Translations under genes and position numbers: made by a program
Part shown: positions 28,451-40,690 of the stretch, in pieces
How the letters are laid out: the number at the start of each line of letters is the position of its first letter
Numbering within the stretch: position 1 is the stretch's first letter
The notes under the pieces: generated by a model
The model's input: the letters and a program-made list of their open reading frames with translations, nothing else
Database searches by the model: none
What the model was told of the DNA's origin: nothing
Assembly (NCBI GenBank): GCA_018857735.1
Contig: JABMCL010002073.1
Coordinates: 2,423,501 to 2,487,500 of the forward strand
DNA length: 64,000 nt
Origin: Alviniconcha marisindica
Taxonomy: Eukaryota; Mollusca; Gastropoda; Provannidae
Direction of reading: 5' to 3'

Positions 28451-31400
28451 ATGTCTTTGATTATGTTTCGTTCGCCATTAGCGAGGTCATACGGCTTGTC
28501 GTATAAGTTCGTGGTCAGTTCAGTATGTCGATTTCGTGTCATTCGACATGCAGACGACGTGACGAAATGTGTTTCAGGTATTGCCCATTGATATTTTTTA
28601 TTTAAAAAAAATCAGTTTAAAAGTAACCACATTTATTATTCTGATTGCTCATTATAGTGATATTTTATGTAAGGAAATAAACATTTGCTTCACGTCCACA
28701 TAAACCATAAAGCTTATTGGGGACGTGGGGGGGGGGGGGGGGGGGGGGGGGGGAAACGCAGCAAAGTAAGTATATTTTATGTAAGTAAATAAACATGGTG
28801 CTTAACGTCCTCAGTAACCATAAGGCTTTTTAGGGCTGAGGAGAAGGGGGCAGGATGGAGGTGGGGGGAGAGGGAGATTATATATCGCTATACACTGTCA
28901 CCACCAGAATGACTCTTGCATTAAGAATAAGATGGGCAGCAATTAGAGCCATTTTAATGTTTCATTAATTGTGAGGGACAAAGTCACAAGACAGTGTCCA
29001 GAGACCACAACTTTTGAAGAGAAAGGAGAGCTGAAGTGGATTCAAACCAAGGTCCCACTGCTTACCAGCCTCATGCCTTACCGCTAGGCCAAACTGGATT
29101 TTGTGTGTTTTTATACCATGGCAGTGACTCTGATTCTCAAAACATAGCATGGTATTTAGAACAATGATAGATGTGGACAGTACACGTGTATTTATTGCAA
29201 ATGCCCGCAAACATCTGAAAACTCCCGCAAACACCTGCAAATGTCTGCAGACTCCAGCAAACATGTGGTGGTGGTGGTAAGCTACATTTAACTTTCTTCA
29301 GATCAACTGGAATTGTAAACAAAGTACCCCACTGTATTGTTACACTTCATTGTCACTTGACCATGAAAACTCACATAGATCTCCAATCTGGTCTGCTCAG
29401 CTGATTTTGAACTCTGTTGCATTAATTCAACAATCATCTTCTGTCCACTGATGCCACAAACATTACTGTCTCTACCTTTGTTCTTTCACCCCTTGACTAC
29501 TGCTATTCTGCCCCTCCCCCCCCCCCCACCCCCCCTTTTTTTTCTTTCTCCTCTCTTTGTTTTGCTGTTTTAATAATAATAATAATAATGAATACTTAAA
29601 GCACCTAACCAGCACAGGCCTTAAGCACTTACCCATTCTTTACAAATACATGTTGTCAAAATTCAATGCATACAACATGAATGCACACACACAGGCACGC
29701 ACACACACAGACTCACACACGCATGCATGCGTGCACACACACATACACACACACACCAGTTGCATATCAGGGCAATGAGACTGAAGAAATGTTTTTTTAA
29801 AAGAGAAAGGTTTTCAAAGAAGATTTAAAAGAGCTGACACTAGTGACAGAGGTAGAATGGTGGACAGAAACAGAGAGTTGGTTCCAGATAACTGGAGCCT
29901 GGTAAGAGAAAGAGCACTGACCACAGGACTTTGTTTTAACATAGGATCAGGATGCCCATCCTTATGAATTGAAAATATATAATATGTGTTCTAATCAAAG
30001 TTGAAACTACAGTCGATAATAATGTGTTCATATTTTGATCCAACAGGTTACCTGCAAGTACAGCACAGGGACTATTACAGATGCTGGTCTCCATACACCC
30101 ATAAAAACTCGTCTGCTGGTTTCCTTCACCTTGGCCACCTTCACTGTGATGCAGCTTTGAAGCCAAGGAACAGTTTCAGTCAGCCTGATTTTCCAGGGCA
30201 GCATTTCATGTGCGTTACAAACTATAGCACCAATCCTGATCCCAAGCCCTGTAAAGGCAAAGAAGGGACGGTGAAAGAAGAAACAACAGCAGCGGAGGCA
30301 GGGGAGGAAAATTTGAGCATCTTCAAGCGCTTCAAGCGGGCGTACAAAGAGCATGGGAAAATCTTGGTGGCTGTTCATGTTGCCACATCCATTGTGTGGT
30401 ATGGGTCGTTTTACACAGCAGCAAGGTGGTGAGTAGCCAACCGGAAACCAGGTAGCCTTCACTTGTAAATGTGTACACAATTTATGACCAGACTCTTTGC
30501 CTCACTGATTCAGCTTCAGGTTCTGCACTGGATCAGTATCCCGATCCATACACTCAAATTGCATCTGGCCTAGTCTTAACCACATTACTTTCACTGGGGG
30601 TACATTTATTATGCGCTCATCAACGCCCTGAGTGCTCACATAATACATATTAACCTAAATATGATATTCTACACGCATGTAGAGCACAGTCCTACCAAAA
30701 CAATTTACATAAAGTATTGTATGGAAAAACAAACAAACGCACACACTACACACGCACTAACACACACACACATGCACACGCATACACACACACACACACA
30801 CACACCACACTGACTGTAGCAGAAACTGGGTACTGATATTAGTTGGGATGAAAATACTGTAAGAAGAGGAAGGTTTTCAGTTTGACTTTAAAAGATGAAA
30901 GGGTTGAGCAGGGTCTAAATATGATGTAAAAATAAAGTTACGGGAAACTGCTTTTGGGTCAGCAGTTAATGTCTGTTTGAGTGGATTTAACACCTATTTT
31001 ACTTTGAGTGGACTTTACATCCATATATATGTTTTTGTGAGTATATTTATATGTGTACTGTGTGTGTGTTTGTGTAGTCCAGTGGACTTACCTATTTCAG
31101 CGGGCTTGGCATCTGTTTCAGTGGGCTTGACATCATTCCATGGCTGGAGCACTGGGGGTTTAGTGAGACGCTGATCAAACCGTTCCGTGCAGGGGGTCTT
31201 GGGGACTTTGCAGTCGCCTATCTCATGTACAAACTGGCCACACCAGCTCGCTACACTGTCACCTTGGCTGGCACCAACTTTGCCATTCGGCTTCTGCGGA
31301 GCAAGGGAAAGATGGCGCCAAAGCCCAAGGAGGACTCTATACGAGAGCTGTACAAAGTGGGGAGACAGCAGTTCAAAGACTCGGCTTTGCGGAAAGATAG

Positions 31401-31470
31401 ACTACAGAAGCTGCGGGCGGCTCGAGAGAGAAAGAAAGCTGAGAAATTGAAGAAAGGAAAGCGTTCCTAG
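28451..31470 (+). CDS. FAM210A: FAM210A, DUF1279-domain mitochondrial membrane protein, 3 exons
   Basis: Exons 28451-28577, 30047-30428 and 31122-31470 (TAG); 858 nt, 285 residues, close to the human protein's length (about 272). Phases 1 and 2 agree at both junctions. The N-terminus is rich in Arg, Ser and hydrophobic residues without acids until about residue 35 (MFRSPLARSYGLSYKFVV), as expected of a mitochondrial presequence. DUF1279 runs about residues 130-230: IFKRFKRAYKEHGKILVAVH, VATSIVWYGSFYTAAR, GLDIIPWLEHWGF, YLMYKLATPARYTVTLAGTN. The block ATPARYTVTL and the Lys/Arg/Glu-rich C-terminal helix (about 240-285) favour FAM210A over FAM210B. In mammals FAM210A sits in mitochondria and affects mitochondrial translation and muscle/bone mass. 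A second acceptor 21 nt upstream of exon 3 would insert seven residues in frame. Possible poly(A) signal AATAAA at 32409-32414. Confidence 0.92.
28680..29105 (-). repeat. tRNA-derived SINE in FAM210A intron 1
   Basis: On the minus strand, A box TGGCCTAGCGG (plus 29081-29091) and B box GGTTTGAATCC (plus 29038-29048) have tRNA-like spacing. The body continues leftward; the part at 28860-29000 is matched in the opposite orientation at 41560-41730 (CATTCTGGTGGTGACAGTG). A G-tract of about 24 lies near 28730-28753 and pieces resembling family D (ACGTCCACATAAACCATAAAG) flank it. Confidence 0.75.
29570..29935 (+). repeat. Interspersed element with internal CA tract in FAM210A intron 1
   Basis: AATAATAATAATAATGAATACTTAAAGCACC, a CA/CATG tract, then GAAAGGTTTTCAAAGAAG and AGAGAGTTGGTTCCAGATAA. 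Similarly organised copies appear near 8340-8740 and 30610-30960 (GGAAGGTTTTCAGTTTGAC). Probably one transposable family; class not determined. The first motif is quoted in two parts overlapping at AATAATG. Confidence 0.55.
30610..30960 (+). repeat. Related interspersed element in FAM210A intron 2
   Basis: ACATAATACATATTAACCTA, a CA tract at 30725-30805, then GGAAGGTTTTCAGTTTGAC. The first motif is shared with 57735-57760 (ACATGATACATATTAATCTA). Confidence 0.55.
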
Positions 31471-32537
31471 AACGTGTAGTAATTTTGTGCTGTGGTCTGC
31501 TTCAATGTTTGTTTGGAAATAGAATGTAGAGGTGTGTATCTGAATCAGCAGTGTCTAATTTGTGATCAAATGTGCAAAGCTGTGGTTCGATCAGCATCAT
31601 GTGTGGGTGTTGCTCTGATAACTGGCCATTTTATCAGTTTTAATGAAGGAGATTTTATTTCTTGCTTGGGACTGTTGACATGTTTTAGCCAGTCAAGAAC
31701 AACGTTTGAAGAGAAGGAAGGATGCACTTGTGCCAACAATGTTTTTGTGTGTGTATGTTTACTGTGTGTGTTTTTGTGTGTATGTTTATTTTTATTTTTT
31801 TGTGTGTGTGTGTGTGTGTGTGTGTGGAGAAAAGGAGAGAGAGAGAGAGAGGGCTTTGTTGCTGTTTTTGTTGTTGTTGTTGTTTTAAACCAATGTTATT
31901 GTTACGGTACCCTTGTATGGTACCACACTGACAAGTGCTATATTTTGAGGGGGGGAAATGCCCATGAAACTAAGCAGGAGGAAGGGGGAGTAAGTAACTT
32001 GGTGTTTTAAGCCCAGAAAGGGGGGAGACTAGCAACACAGCAACACAGACATTTTCTGCTGATAAAAAGTAGCAGGCATATTGATTTCAGCGTTGTTTTG
32101 CCTGTGATACTGTGCATCTATTCTAGTTTCCACATAAGGAGTAAAAAAATTGGATTCATCAGTAACAATCATTTATGGATTATCGTTGTTTGTAGTCGTT
32201 GTATTCTTATTCAGATCCGGTGCTTTGGACACGATATATGTGTAATTATACACTTACCATCAACCACTGGGTTTGGGATCAGATTTGCTTTATTTTATTT
32301 TATTTTTATATTCCTGCTGCTCAAGAGTGGAGACTAGTGTTATATAAAAGCGATCAACACTGATACTAAACTGGCTCCAAGCTTTGATTACCGTGGTAGG
32401 TCCATCTCAATAAACAGTGCTTAGCATACATGTTCATAGGTCCCATTATTCACAAACAGCAGAACTTTATGCTTGACCTTGAAGTCCATGTCTTTCTGTC
32501 TCATCAACATCTTTTTTTCAGTAGAAAGGAGTAGGTC
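31471..32537. other. FAM210A 3' UTR and flank
   Basis: T/G-rich sequence with a (TG)n tract at 31800-31826, followed by a GA run and a GTT run. Candidate poly(A) signal at 32409. No other gene is seen. Confidence 0.6.
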
Positions 32538-32539
32538 TA

Positions 32540-33054
32540 TTGGGCGGTTAAGACAGGGTTGTTAACTTCCTGGACTTTTGCCCGGCATCACTTAAGTCCC
32601 TTGGCTGCTTTTACTTCCGGTGTGTACTTTCTTCACAATGGAAGGCGGTGACAGTGAATTTGCGAATTTTACACTGCCAACTTTAAATGCATTTTTGGAA
32701 GCCTGTAGTCAGAATTTGTCCGGCAACAAGGCAATAACTTGTTCTTGTACTATCGGATGCCCCCAAAAGCATTTTTTCCACGAAATCGCGATCTTCTTGT
32801 CAGCCAGAAAACAACGCAAAGACACTTTTTGCCCCACCCTCCATCCCCTTTCCCTGGTAATTTTTGCAACTGCAACAGTGATGGCATTTTTACTGCTTCG
32901 CAATTCTAGGTTCAACTTCCATTGTTATACTCAGCATGAAGCGGCGCCTACCTCAGAAATCGGCGCATAAGTGATGCTGCAATCTTGCAACTTCATGTGC
33001 GAAAGATTACAAAGGGCATTCACTTGTGCAAACCAGCTTCACTGAACCGCCCAA
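32540..33054 (+). mobile_element. 515-bp element with TA-flanked 10-bp terminal inverted repeats and a SAP-like ORF
   Basis: The left end TTGGGCGGTT (32540-32549) is the exact inverse of the right end AACCGCCCAA (33045-33054). Both are bordered by TA, as in Tc1/mariner-type MITEs. Inside, an ATG at 32638 opens MEGGDSEFANFTLPTLNAFL, followed by EACSQNLSGNK, and runs to a stop at 32968-32970. The beginning resembles a SAP-type helix-extension-helix, which often starts proteins of invertebrate transposable elements; the remainder reads like non-coding sequence. The repeat is short enough that chance must be considered. Confidence 0.45.
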
Positions 33055-33978
33055 TAAATCTGTTTTCATGCTCCTTACTGCCTTTGCTAATACTTTTTTG
33101 TTGGCCATTTGTGTTCTCAAATCCTATTCAGTTTGATTGTTGAATTGCTGTCATTGAAATTTTCCCTTTTTATTACTGTAGCTTAGCTGTCAGTACTACA
33201 TTATTTGTTTACCGTAACTTTAGCACAGTTAGCCGAGGTGGAAGTGTTTGAAGTTCAGTCATCTAGAAGTGAAAATTGGCGTTACAGGTGACAATGAAGA
33301 CATTGGCTGATGAATGTCAGCCCGAGTACCTCTCAGCATTGTTACCTGTGGTATGGACTTTGGAATTGTCCAGTTCAACAATACCTCTGGAGGGAGACTC
33401 CGTCTCAGATCAGCTCATCCTCCCAGCCCTACTCTGAGCTAGTCAGTAATTCCCCCGGATCCTGCTGACAGTAATTATGCCAAACACTTTTTTTTTTTTT
33501 TTTTTTTACATATTGGTTCTGTATTAAAATGCATTTCCCAGTGACCAGCATTGCTTTGGTGGTTCAGTTTGGCTTTGTTTAAAGTCCTTTCATTGTGCGT
33601 GCAGTAAATGAACACATGGAAGGTTATCAAGTTTAAATTTAATGCTCTTAGTTAAATACCAGTTCTGGGCATCTTCATTATAACGTGTTGTGAGGTTTGT
33701 TTTCGTTATAAAACAGTTTCAGTGCCTAATGTCAGCAAATGGTATGTACAACAGGACAGCTGTTTTTTTTCTGTTTTTCTTCTCTTTTTCTCTTTGCTAT
33801 GTTCATTACCATGTGGTAACTGCTAATAAGAAAAATGTATATAAACCAGAATACCGTGTGAACATTGTTTTATGAGAGAGAGGGAGAAAGCTGTTTTAGG
33901 AGAGAGAGGGAGAAAACTACTTAATGAGAGAGAGGGAGAGAGCTGTACTCTTTTGAGGACTGAGAGATGGTGACAAAG

Positions 33979-34778
33979 TGTGGGTGTTCTGTCTTTGGAG
34001 AGCAAGTTCATATCCCTATGTGTGGGTGTTCTGTCTTTGGAGAGCAAGTTCATATCCCTATGTGTGGGTGTTCTGTCTTTGGAGAGCAAGTTCATATCCT
34101 ATGTGTGGGTGTTCTGTCTTCGGAGAGCAAGTTCATATCCCTATGCGTGGGTGTTCGGTCTTTGGAGAGCAAGTTCATATCCCTATGCGTGGGTGTTCTG
34201 TCTTCGGAGAGCAAGTTCATATCCCTATGCGTGGGTGTTCTGTCTTCGGAGAGCAAGTTCATATCCCTATGCGTGGGTGTTCTGTCTTTGGAGAGCAAGT
34301 TCATATCCCTATGCGTGGGTGTTCTGTCTTCAGAGAGCAAGTTAAGTTCATATCCCTATGTGTGGGTGTTCTGTCTTCGGAGAGCAAGTTCATATCCCTA
34401 TGTGTGGGTGTTCTGTCTTCAGAGAGCAAGTTCATATCCCTATGTGTGGGTGTTCTGTCTTCGGAGAGCAAGTTCATATCCCAATGTGTGGGTGTTCTGT
34501 CTTCAGAGAGCAAGTTCATATCCCTATGTGTGGGTGTTGTCTTCAGAGAGCAAGTTCATATCCCAATGTGTGGGTGTTCTGTCTTCGGAGAGCAAGTTCA
34601 TATCCCTATGTGCGGGTGTCCTGTCTTTGGAGAGCAAGTTCATATCCCTATGTGTGGGTGTTCTGTCTTCGGAGAGCAAGTTCATATCCCTATGTGTGAG
34701 TGTCCAGTCTTTGGAGAGCAAGTTTATATCCCTATGGGTGTTCTGTCTTTGGAGAGCAAGTTCATATCCCTATATGCA
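33979..34778. repeat. 42-bp minisatellite, about 19 copies
   Basis: Unit: TGTGGGTGTTCTGTCTTTGG, AGAGCAAGTTCATATCCCTA, TG. A few copies are shortened by deletions and one carries a 5-bp duplication (TTAAGTTC). Because 42 is 14 codons and the unit has no stop, several frames stay open on both strands for up to 270 codons. Preceded by about 80 bp of GAGAGAGGGAGA repeats. Confidence 0.97.
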
Positions 34779-34789
34779 AATATGATTTG

Positions 34790-37380
34790 ACCAATATTTC
34801 AGTTGACAAACTTGATCTACCATGTCCTCTTCTTCTCGACAGTTGACATCACTGTTTCTTTTCCTTTTTTGTTGTTGTTTTGTTTGACTACATCATCTCT
34901 TTCAGCTTTTTTGCACACTTTTCTTTTCAGCCCTCTCAAACATTTCAAACGACACAACCATTCCACACATCTCCTCCTTCCACCATCAAGCCAACACAAA
35001 ACAAAGCACTGTCATACATTTTATTATTGGTAAGACCTTCATCAGTTGCGATCATGGGGGAAATGCAAAACCAAGCACCACACCCACTGATCCAGTTTAC
35101 AAACAAATGCCAAAACAAATGAAATTCAGTTGTAGTCTATTCAACAACAACAAAATTAACGGGATTTGAGTGACAACTGAATGGAATTGTGAAAGAACAC
35201 AGAGCCGCTGATGTGCTTTGAGTCTGAACAAACAAAAGCTGTAAATAGCTGCAAAACGATTATGTCCTAGGTTGATCAGTTATCCACACATTTCATCATT
35301 CATGTAAATAGGCAAGCAAGCAGGTGGATGCACATACACGTACAAAGAAACACTTCCCATGCAGACATACACAGAGACGAACACACCTAAATTAAATGAA
35401 CATCACAAAGTAAGACCCAGGTGAATTGTCAACCTTTCTGGTTTTTAACCTGACAGAATTCAGTTGACATGGAGAATACCACCATCTCTGGTGTTCATGT
35501 ATGATGAATAGAAAGAACAGACGACAGACTATTTGTACACCTGTTGAGCATGCTACTTCATTCTGACTGACAGTTTCCATTTCCCATTCCTGGGCAGGTA
35601 CATCATGAAGAGGGCTGTAATTTCTAAAAACAGATTCTGTGCAATGCAACCAGGAGGCAGGGGAAGAGGGGTGGGCTGAAACAAAGACTGAGATCATTAT
35701 TTGAATGTGTAATGTGCTAACAAAGGTGTTGGAGTGACAGAACACAACTAAATGAGTGCCAGCTAATATAAGCTACATAAGTGGACAGATAAACCAGTCG
35801 ATACACCGAAATAACAAATTTGATCCTGTGTTAACGCTTCAACTTGTTCAGTTATTCAGTAATTATTTAGCACTGTAGCACTCACATATTCGCACTATAC
35901 TGATCTTGCTTGCCAACAAAACTCTTAAGTGTGTACACCTGTCACATGGTAGACTTATTTTGGGTTGCTGTGGTAGATACTATTTTTTTTACTAAATTCC
36001 TACACTCACATGGTTTTCAGCTGAACTTTTCAGTCATGTCAAATGTGACATCATATTAGGCTACACTTCTAGATAGCTGTAAGAAAAAGTTCTAAACATG
36101 ATATGCATAAAGCTATAAATAGCTTATGTATGTTGGGAACAGAGCCAAACAAAGTAGAAAAGGAACTGAATATGTATGACTGGTTCATCTGTTGAACATT
36201 CAGCGCCAACTCCAAATTGTTCTTTTGTGATCATATCATTCTCATGATAATGAGGAGCATTGACCAGAACAGGGAGACCAAAACAATAACAAAACAAAAC
36301 ATATAAACCAACCAAAACAACCCAAAACCAAAGCCATCTAAAACAGAGAAAAATAGACTTAAAAAGTCTGTACCAAGTAAGAGCAAGAGTGTGAATTCAG
36401 CTCATGACATGCAACCGATTTTTTTCTTCTCCAGTGGGTGTGAGCAAATGGCTCTATGAAAAAGTCTGAAATACCTCTCTGTAACACGTATGAATTATAC
36501 ATATATATAAAAAGTCAAATAGTACTGATCTACAACTTCGTGCATTTCTCTCCTCTCGAGAATAACCCTTCCATCTATTGACCCAAAAATGCGAAGTTTG
36601 GAGAAAGACCCTACAAAGTGATCTGTCAAATCTTCTCCATGGCTTCACCCACTGTCTTACTCTTGGCTTCCTCCAACAGGATGCAACACTAGCCATTATT
36701 TTTCATTTGAGCCCTAATGATAAAGGGAATTTCCCCGAAAATTTGCACACTGTGTGTCCGTGTTAAATAAGTGTTCGTTTTAACCTTTTTGTGTTTTGAG
36801 CCCCAATGAATTCAGCAAAACTCTTGTGTCGGTGAACCTTACTGAAAGGATAAAATGATGCTAAACATTAGTGGACCCTGAAAGAAAACTCATGCTAAAC
36901 ATTGGTGGATCTCAAAAGAAGAATTAGAGTTCCTGCAACAAAGAGTATGCATTCACCACAATGTCACGTATTCAATTGTGAACTATGTGAATGTGGCTGT
37001 AGTATACGCAGAATCATCGCTTCACCTCTCCTTTTGGTTACATTATTCCATCATCATTATTATTATTATTACATGTATGTGCTATGTGCACTCTACACAA
37101 TTACAATGAAACAAACAATGCATAGTGCAGATACATATATAATGAAGAGAATTTTCAGCAAAGGACGAATAACCAATCAAAGATTTACCTGCTTTTTAAA
37201 TGCATAAATAGATGATGTTTACAAGATTACAGCGGCACGCTCTTTAGACAAAGTGGCTGCGGACATCTGAATCGCTGCTTTCTTAACACAGTTCTGTCTT
37301 ACTGGGAACCCCAACTGCCAGAAAATGTGCAAATATTACCTTCTGCAGGTTTTGTGTGGTTGACCTATCTGCAACAAAGA
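34790..37380. other. Intergenic interval without recognised genes
   Basis: AT-rich unique-looking sequence between converging FAM210A and PHAF1. Several short open frames show neither splice-consistent extension nor recognisable domains. Confidence 0.6.
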
Positions 37381-37384
37381 GGAA

Positions 37385-37760
37385 TTTTGGCTGCAAATTT
37401 GAGCTCCTCAGGACCTAGCCATGTTGGTTTGTTCTTTACCAATGATGAGGAGCAAAAAAAAGTCGGTTCATGATGATGTATATTTCTGCCATGCATGCTG
37501 ACCTTGTTAATATGACATTACACACAGAGAACTTCAGATACAAAATGTTAGTGGCAAGGGGATGTTTTTGTGGCTTAAACCTTTTTTCTTTTTTTTAATC
37601 CAAATTTGTTCTCTCCATAAATTGGCTAAAAGATTACTGTTTTTATTTTTATTATTCATTACTACTGATATAGCCTGCGATATTTCTTCACCCAAGGTCT
37701 CCTTTAAGAGAACTAAAAATACAAGGAAAGACTACACACAGGGACTTAAATCAATTTGTC
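37385..37760 (+). repeat. Old segmental duplication, copy 1
   Basis: TTTACCAATGATGAGGAGCA ... TTTCTGCCATGCATGC ... AGCCTGCGATATTTCTTCAC ... CTTTAAGAGAA ... TTTGTCTCAAGCAAAA follow the same order as 40160-40690. This copy lacks the family D insertion. Confidence 0.75.
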
Positions 37761-39354
37761 TCAAGCAAAATTTCATTGTGACCTTTTCACTGCTATGCAC
37801 GTATGCACATTACATGCTAGGCAGTAAAAAATAAGAAGAAGAAAAGCAAAATATGAAGTCTTCTAGTTTTTTTTCTCTTTCTCTTCTTTTTAAATATTTC
37901 ACCAGTAGCATGAGGAAGGAAGGGAACTGGTTTCTTCTTCTTTTTTTTTGCCAATCAGGCATGACACCGACATTATCAGGGTGAATCATGTGGAAGGGTT
38001 TGTATCAAAATGCACAGAATTGAAAGTAGACATCATCAAGACTTATGTAGGCCATGAACAATTTAAGAAAGTTAAGAAACAAAAAAAGGTATTCTAAACA
38101 AAACGACAACAAAATGGACAAGCCAGTTCAGTTTGTGTTTTGTGAGAGTTGGACTAAAAGTAAAGCACAACAAAGCAATGCTTTGCTAGCACAGGAATGT
38201 GAGATTTTGCACAGGGTCTTTTCCATTCATCAGATTGGTATGAACAGACATAAACGGTTTCTCAAACTTCACATTTCTTTTTACCACCCTTGGGTGGAGA
38301 ACTGAGGTAAAAAATAAAAAATAAAAATAAAAATTATCAAATAATTATTTTAAAAGAAGTTACAAAAATCGACAGGGAATCTGTTTCTTATTCAATATAT
38401 TATTAACAATCATGCTACAAATTTAAAGATGCTCTTATTCCCTACTCCTGCTTTTGCTACTTAAATCAGCTTGCACGACTGCAAGAATGTTTGTGGCAAA
38501 TACCAACAGATTTCAATTGTTACACAATCTCTACTTTGGCCAGCACTGGCAAGAATGAGCTGCATGAAAAAAAAAAATCGACAACAAAACCTGATGTAGG
38601 GAGTAACTGCAACTTTAAAATATCAGTCTCAGGATTGAACCTGAGTATGTGACTACCTGAGGTGATACTGAGCTACTGGCACAAACACAATCACCCATTT
38701 TACACAGCAAGCGCAAAACAAGGTATAGCAGTAGCAAACTGAACCAAGTTTTATCAAACTTTGCATACAAAATAATTTTTTCATTGACATATCTTGCATC
38801 ATAACAAAACAACAAATCAAATGTATGTGCAATGAAGACAACATCAATTTCTCTCAGTGTCAAACTGACAAAAAGTATTACACACTACAGCACACATATA
38901 TATATACCAAAAACAATACAATTACAAAACGAAGCTCAACATGACAGCATGAAGCACATTGGACAATCATGATTCGCACAGAAACCAGCTAAGCTTGGTG
39001 GTAACTGACACACATCCATTGATCCAACAGTGACGTGAACTAAAGAGTTAAATAATTACAGAACAGTAACGGTATGTATGTTGTATAAAATGGATGACCC
39101 CCAACCCAACGCTTGCTTCCCTTCCCCTTTCCTTCTATTGAGAGTTGGGGGAGGTGTAAAGGCACCAGAAAAAAAATCATTATGGCAAAAGATACAATTG
39201 TTAATACCAGCTTGGAGAATGTATGCACACATGCATCACGCATGAACACACACACATACAAACTCACTCACACTCATGCACACCTGCCAGTTAAATACAC
39301 TAAAAACAGAATATGCTGTACACTTGCTGTACATGTACATGTACATATTCATAG

Positions 39355-39525
39355 TTCAGGAGCTGTGTGAGAGTCAAGGTGGCCGTCCTGGGCGGTTCGT
39401 CCTAACGAGCCTTCTGGCTTCTGTGGACGTAAAGATTTATTGAACCATGCTTAGGTATTGGTCACAGCTTGTCCCTAATATGTCAGCCGACATCTGAGGA
39501 CATTAAGCATCACTTCATCATCACA
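39355..39525 (+). repeat. Dispersed repeat family D, full-length copy
   Basis: GAGCTGTGTGAGAGTCAAGG ... CTTCTGTGGACGTAAAG ... GGTCACAGCTTGTCCCTAAT ... AAGCATCACTTCATCATC. Matches 4766-4937 in the opposite orientation. Confidence 0.87.
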
Positions 39526-40159
39526 CATCACTTAAAAAAGAAAGAAGAAAAAAACAAGAGAGCGAGAGAGTCAGTGTTTTTTTAGTGTTTTTTTTTTTTT
39601 ACTAATCCATCTAATGAAGACCAAAAATGTCTTTGACAAAACATACACAATGATAAGAGATTCCTAGAATCAAGTAAAACTGATGATCATCAACATGATC
39701 ATGATGATGATGAACGTCAACTTGTACTTCATACAACTGTCCAAATATTTACAACATACTTGGTGCAAAAAAAGATAGACACATGTCTAGAAATGCACAG
39801 ACAAATGGATTATTGTAGATTCTCAGAATCAAGCAAAACTGATGACAATCAATGTCCTCTTGCAAGTCACACAGCCTGCCACGTTCACATAATGTGCCCA
39901 GGGTGCCAGAAAATAACCATGTACAGTGAGTTCACTTTAGTCAAAGTGTTTTGGGACCATCATTACTTCTTCTTAAAGGGGTCCCAAAGTGAAGGCATTT
40001 TGAGCTGAAAATGTGCAGCAAACATTTCCACTAGCTGGCTTCATGTTGATTTTCTGTCAGTATATAATATACACTTGTTAAGTGCTTTGAGTCCCCGAAA
40101 GCGCTCTATAAATTCCCTATTATTATTATTATTATTATTATTGTATATGCAGCAGAAGT

Positions 40160-40690
40160 ATTTTTCTGCTTCAAATGTGAGCTTCTTGGGGCACGGCCTT
40201 TTTGGTTTACTCTTCACCAATGAAGAGCAGAAAAAGGTTGGCTCGTGATGTATAAAGCACACTTCTGCCATACATGCCACCCTCAGGAGCTCAGAGCTCA
40301 GGAGCTGTGTGAAAGTCGAGGTGGCCATCCTCGGCTCCCCGTCCCTAATAAGCCTTATGGTTTCTGTGGATGTAAAGAACCATGTTAGAGGAAGGCATGC
40401 CAGCCTTGTTCATGATGTCACACAGACAGCCCGACACCAAACAGTAGTGTTCAGGGCCACATCTTTGTGACCTTGAAACACCAATTCGTACCAAACTAGA
40501 CCTTCAAACACCAATTACTTGTAACAAACTAGACCAACTGCCCAACTGACAAATACAAAACCTGCAAGCCTTTCTTATTCAATTCCTATTAACACAGCCT
40601 GTGATGTTTCTTCATTTGGGGTCCCCTTAAGAGAAATCTGTCTCAACAAAATATACATATTTGATTACATTGCCTTCAGCAGAATTTCAT
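40160..40690 (+). repeat. Old segmental duplication, copy 2
   Basis: Same block order as 37385-37760 (TTCACCAATGAAGAGCAG ... CTTCTGCCATACATGCC ... AGCCTGTGATGTTTCTTCAT ... CTTAAGAGAAATCTGTCTCA), but interrupted by a family D element at 40280-40395. Confidence 0.75.
40280..40395 (+). mobile_element. Family D insertion with 7-bp target-site duplication
   Basis: The 116-bp insert (CCCTCAGGAGCTCAGAGCTC ... TTCTGTGGATGTAAAGAACC) is bordered by CATGCCA at 40273-40279 and 40396-40402. The paralogous copy at 37385-37760 has one target copy (CATGC) and no insert, so it serves as a diverged empty site. Confidence 0.7.

Noticed and set aside
30028..30480. 150-codon minus-strand ORF
   Set aside because: Antisense shadow of FAM210A exon 2.
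33967..34790. ORFs of 270-272 codons
   Set aside because: 42-bp minisatellite with no stop in the unit; equally open in several frames, so not evidence of coding.
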